Shown: positions 24,372 to 27,084 of the stretch, in pieces | Numbering within the stretch: position 1 is the first letter of the stretch | Layout: each line of letters opens with the position of its first letter | Source of the DNA: JBBIII01 sp037446575 | Lineage (GTDB): Bacteria; Bacteroidota; Ignavibacteria; UBA10030 | Assembly: GCA_037446575.1 (NCBI GenBank) | Contig: JBBIII010000028.1 | Span: 1-27,084, forward strand | Direction of reading: 5' to 3' | DNA: 27,084 nucleotides | The notes under the pieces: model-generated | The model's database searches: none | What the model saw: only the letters and a program-made list of their open reading frames with translations | Told to the model about the DNA's origin: nothing | Translations under genes and position numbers: made by a program

Positions 24372-27008
24372 ATGAATTTAATATCCCTAAAAATAATTGG
24401 TAAAGATTACTCGGAAATAATGACACATCAATATTACAAATTGTTGAATAATTTTCAGATCGGAAATACACTAATAACCATCGGATTATTCCTATTTTTT
24501 ATTAATCCTACATTTATCTCTGCTAATGAAATTCCATTTAAAAATTATTACCAACGTATTTGGCAAAGCGAGCAAGGCTTGCCTCACAATGCGGGAAGAT
24601 CAATTGTACAAACATTTGAAGGTTATATTTGGTTTGGTTCACAAGATGGGCTTGTGCAATTTAATGGAAAAAGTTTTACTGTCTATAACAAATACAACAC
24701 GCCTGAATTAAAACACAACGATATAACGGCTTTGTTATTATCAAAAGACAGTAGTTTATGGATTGGAACTTTTAATGGATTAACAAAATGGAAAGCAGGA
24801 AATTTTTCGCACCATCCAACAAATGCTGGAAGGGAAAAAGAAGTTATACGGACGTTAGCCGAGGATAATGACGGCAACATCTGGGTTGGCACTATGAATG
24901 CCGGAATCTATAAATATAAAAATGGAAGACATGAATATTTTTCGACAGATAATGGTATAGCTTGCAATTTCATAAATAGCATAGCTGTGGATTATGAAGG
25001 CAACGTTTGGGTAACAACGCTTAAAGGTATAAATGTTTTTCGCAATTATAGATGGCATTTTTTTCATTACAACGGCAATTTGCAAAATAATATGGGACAA
25101 GAAATTTATATTGCGCAAGACAGCTCTGTGTGGCTCGGAACGAACAACGGTCTGATGAGATGGAAAAATAATGCATTCAAGATTTATACAACTGTAGACG
25201 GATTAACAGATAATGTGATACGCGCAATTTATCAGGATAAATCTGGAGCAATGTTAATCGGAACTGAAAGAGGCGGTGTATGTAAATTCTCCAACGGAAT
25301 ATTTACTTCTTTCAGAGCGAGCGATGGTTTAACAAGTGATTTTGTAGATGCTGTTTTTGAAGATAATGAAGGGAGTATTTGGATAGGCACATATACAGAA
25401 GGAATAAATCAGTTTGTAAAAAGTAAGTTCACAAACTTTTCCGAAAAAGACGGGTTGCCGCGTGCAACAATTCGCACATTAATGCAGGCAAGCGATGGAA
25501 TAATTTGGGTGGGAACTGAAGGCGGCGGAGTATTAAAATACGATGGGAAAAAATTTGTAGCCCTCACTCAAAAAGATGAAATGCCGAATAACTTTATCCG
25601 ATGTCTGTTTGAAGACTCTCAAAAGACGATATGGATTGGAACACGCGATGGATTAGCGCATTATCGCAACGGTAAAATTAAAATATTTGGTAAAAAAGAG
25701 GGATTAGAGCATACATTTATTCGAGCAATTGTTGAAGATAAACGAAACAACATTTGGGTCGGAACTGTTAACGGCGGCGTTCATCGATTAGAAAATGGGA
25801 AATTTGTAAGCTACCTAAATAGAGGAATTCCGATGCACGGAATTAGAGCTATGCATGTAGATCACAACAAAGCAATATGGATTAGTGGTAACGAGGCATT
25901 AATAAGATTACATGAAGACAGTATAACAACATTTACTGAAAAAGATGGTTTGCCATCGGAACCAATTTATTCTATTTATGAAGATGGTATAAATACATTA
26001 TGGTTGGGCACTAATGGCGGCGGTTTGGTTCGTTATAAAGATGGAAAATTTACTCGCTACACATATTTAGATGGATTAAGTGATGATGTCGTTTATGTAA
26101 TTTTGGAAGATAACTATAACAACTTTTGGATAAGTTGTAATGGAGGAATTTTTAGAGTGAGCAAAAGCGAATTAAATGATTTTGCTGAAAGAAAAATCAG
26201 TAGAATACAAAGCACATTTTATGATGCCGCAGACGGTATGATATCCAACGAAGTTAGTGGAAATTCTCAACCATCTGGTTGGAAGACAAAAGACGGAAAG
26301 CTATGGTTCCCAGCTTTGCGCGGAATTGTGGTAGTAGAGCCGGAAAAACTGCATGAAAATGTGAATCCCCCGCCGCTTATAATAGAAAAAGCAGTACTAA
26401 ATTCTATCGAATTTCAAATTCCAAACAACTATATGTATGTTCCGCCGGGCGAAGGGAGAGCTATGTTTCAATTTGCAGCGCTTACTTATGCTTCAATTAC
26501 AAAGATTCAGTACAAAGTTAAATTAGATGGTTTCGATAAAGAATGGATATTGCTAGGCCCGAAAAACACTGCATACTACACAAATCTTCCACCGGGTAAA
26601 TATACATTCAACGTCATCGCATATAATAACGACGAAGCATGGAATGAAATATCGACAAGCTTAGAATTCGAGCTTTCTAAATATTTTTATCAAACATACT
26701 GGTTTTACAGTCTATTAACACTGTGTTTTATTGTTTTAATTTACGGATTGTATCATTTGCGAGTATTGAGATTGATAAGGAAAGAACAAGAATTGAAAGT
26801 ACGCGTTGATGATGCTTTAGCCGAAATCAAAATATTAGGCGGATTACTCCCAATCTGTTCGAATTGTAAAAATATTAGAGATGATAAAGGTTATTGGAGT
26901 CAAATTGAACAATATATAAAAGAACATTCCGAAGCTACATTCACGCACGGTATCTGTCCCGATTGCGCTAAAAAATTGTATGGTCCGGAATGGAATCAAG
27001 AAAATTAA
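24372..27008 (+). CDS. Membrane sensor: 14 two-component-regulator propeller repeats, Y_Y_Y domain, TM, C-terminal four-cysteine module
   Basis: This 878-residue protein has an N-terminal signal or anchor (about 33-51, ending TFISA). It then carries about 14 reg_prop repeats (about 55-665) of the type EDNDGNIWVGTMNAGIYKYKNG, enough for two seven-bladed propellers. Next comes a Y_Y_Y domain (about 690-760, with KLDGFDKEW and LPPGKYTFNVIAYN), a single membrane span (about 776-796) and a short coiled coil (about 800-820). In place of the histidine kinase usual for this architecture, it ends in a ~55-residue module with Cys829/Cys832 (PICSNC) and Cys862/Cys865 (CPDC) plus His859, probably a zinc ribbon. 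Similar short Cys4 tails occur on other bacterial signalling proteins, with unknown role. The ATG at 24372 has no clear ribosome-binding site; Met17 (24420), preceded by GGAA, is an alternative that gives a more normal signal peptide. Confidence 0.85.
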   Translation: MNLISLKIIGKDYSEIMTHQYYKLLNNFQIGNTLITIGLFLFFINPTFISANEIPFKNYYQRIWQSEQGLPHNAGRSIVQTFEGYIWFGSQDGLVQFNGKSFTVYNKYNTPELKHNDITALLLSKDSSLWIGTFNGLTKWKAGNFSHHPTNAGREKEVIRTLAEDNDGNIWVGTMNAGIYKYKNGRHEYFSTDNGIACNFINSIAVDYEGNVWVTTLKGINVFRNYRWHFFHYNGNLQNNMGQEIYIAQDSSVWLGTNNGLMRWKNNAFKIYTTVDGLTDNVIRAIYQDKSGAMLIGTERGGVCKFSNGIFTSFRASDGLTSDFVDAVFEDNEGSIWIGTYTEGINQFVKSKFTNFSEKDGLPRATIRTLMQASDGIIWVGTEGGGVLKYDGKKFVALTQKDEMPNNFIRCLFEDSQKTIWIGTRDGLAHYRNGKIKIFGKKEGLEHTFIRAIVEDKRNNIWVGTVNGGVHRLENGKFVSYLNRGIPMHGIRAMHVDHNKAIWISGNEALIRLHEDSITTFTEKDGLPSEPIYSIYEDGINTLWLGTNGGGLVRYKDGKFTRYTYLDGLSDDVVYVILEDNYNNFWISCNGGIFRVSKSELNDFAERKISRIQSTFYDAADGMISNEVSGNSQPSGWKTKDGKLWFPALRGIVVVEPEKLHENVNPPPLIIEKAVLNSIEFQIPNNYMYVPPGEGRAMFQFAALTYASITKIQYKVKLDGFDKEWILLGPKNTAYYTNLPPGKYTFNVIAYNNDEAWNEISTSLEFELSKYFYQTYWFYSLLTLCFIVLIYGLYHLRVLRLIRKEQELKVRVDDALAEIKILGGLLPICSNCKNIRDDKGYWSQIEQYIKEHSEATFTHGICPDCAKKLYGPEWNQEN

Positions 27009-27084
27009 TTCTTATTTTATAAATGCCCTGTTTTTCCTCTTAACAAAATTTTCGACAGTTTTCCTAACGCAGTTTGATTTTTTT

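Noticed and set aside
1..27084. CRISPR arrays, tRNA or rRNA genes, transposases, integrases
   Set aside because: I saw no regularly spaced repeats, no tRNA-like cloverleaf with CCA-adjacent stem, no rRNA segments and no recombinase motifs on either strand.

Overview
The window looks like part of the chromosome of a low-GC Gram-negative bacterium of the FCB superphylum, most likely a Bacteroidota, Chlorobi, Ignavibacteriota or Kapabacteria-like lineage. I infer this from gene content: large signal-peptide-bearing proteins with FN3 and Ig-like domains, an outer-membrane beta-barrel, a two-component-regulator-type propeller protein, a short MerR regulator, and hopanoid-type HpnC/HpnD. I see no rRNA, tRNA, CRISPR array, transposase or phage gene.

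Layout. (1) 1-1508: the 3' part of rarA (cut by the window edge), with an 89-codon gene of unknown function overlapping its stop codon. (2) 1756-6820: a tight three-gene operon. It encodes an exported WD40 plus caspase-like protein with an intact His/Cys dyad, an exported DUF4384-type protein, and a membrane CHASE2 sensor fused to a class III nucleotide cyclase with a complete set of catalytic residues. (3) 6821-7507: an AT-rich gene-free region that carries one copy of a decayed dispersed repeat. (4) 7508-18143: a second three-gene operon on a very large scale. It encodes a 2290-aa exported multidomain protein, a 545-aa predicted outer-membrane beta-barrel and a 700-aa exported FN3-repeat protein; together they look like one cell-surface assembly. 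(5) 18363-20135: hpnC and hpnD, the two squalene-synthase-like enzymes of the HpnCDE route to squalene, followed by a MerR-type regulator (20200-20583). (6) 20649-22322 (minus strand): ettA, convergent with the regulator. (7) 22397-23977: an exported Sel1-repeat protein whose start codon is unclear. (8) 23978-24371: a gene-free region with the second copy of the decayed repeat. (9) 24372-27008: a membrane sensor with 14 propeller-blade repeats, a Y_Y_Y domain, one membrane span and, in place of a kinase, a short four-cysteine module.

The strongest candidates for an undescribed system are the caspase/DUF4384/CHASE2-cyclase operon, which could link an envelope protease or sensor to cytoplasmic cyclic nucleotide, and the giant-protein/beta-barrel/FN3 surface operon. 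The most unexpected non-coding signal is a pair of about 133-bp sequences, 16.8 kb apart, each lying upstream of a large exported or membrane sensor gene. My hand alignment gives about 70% identity with almost no gaps.
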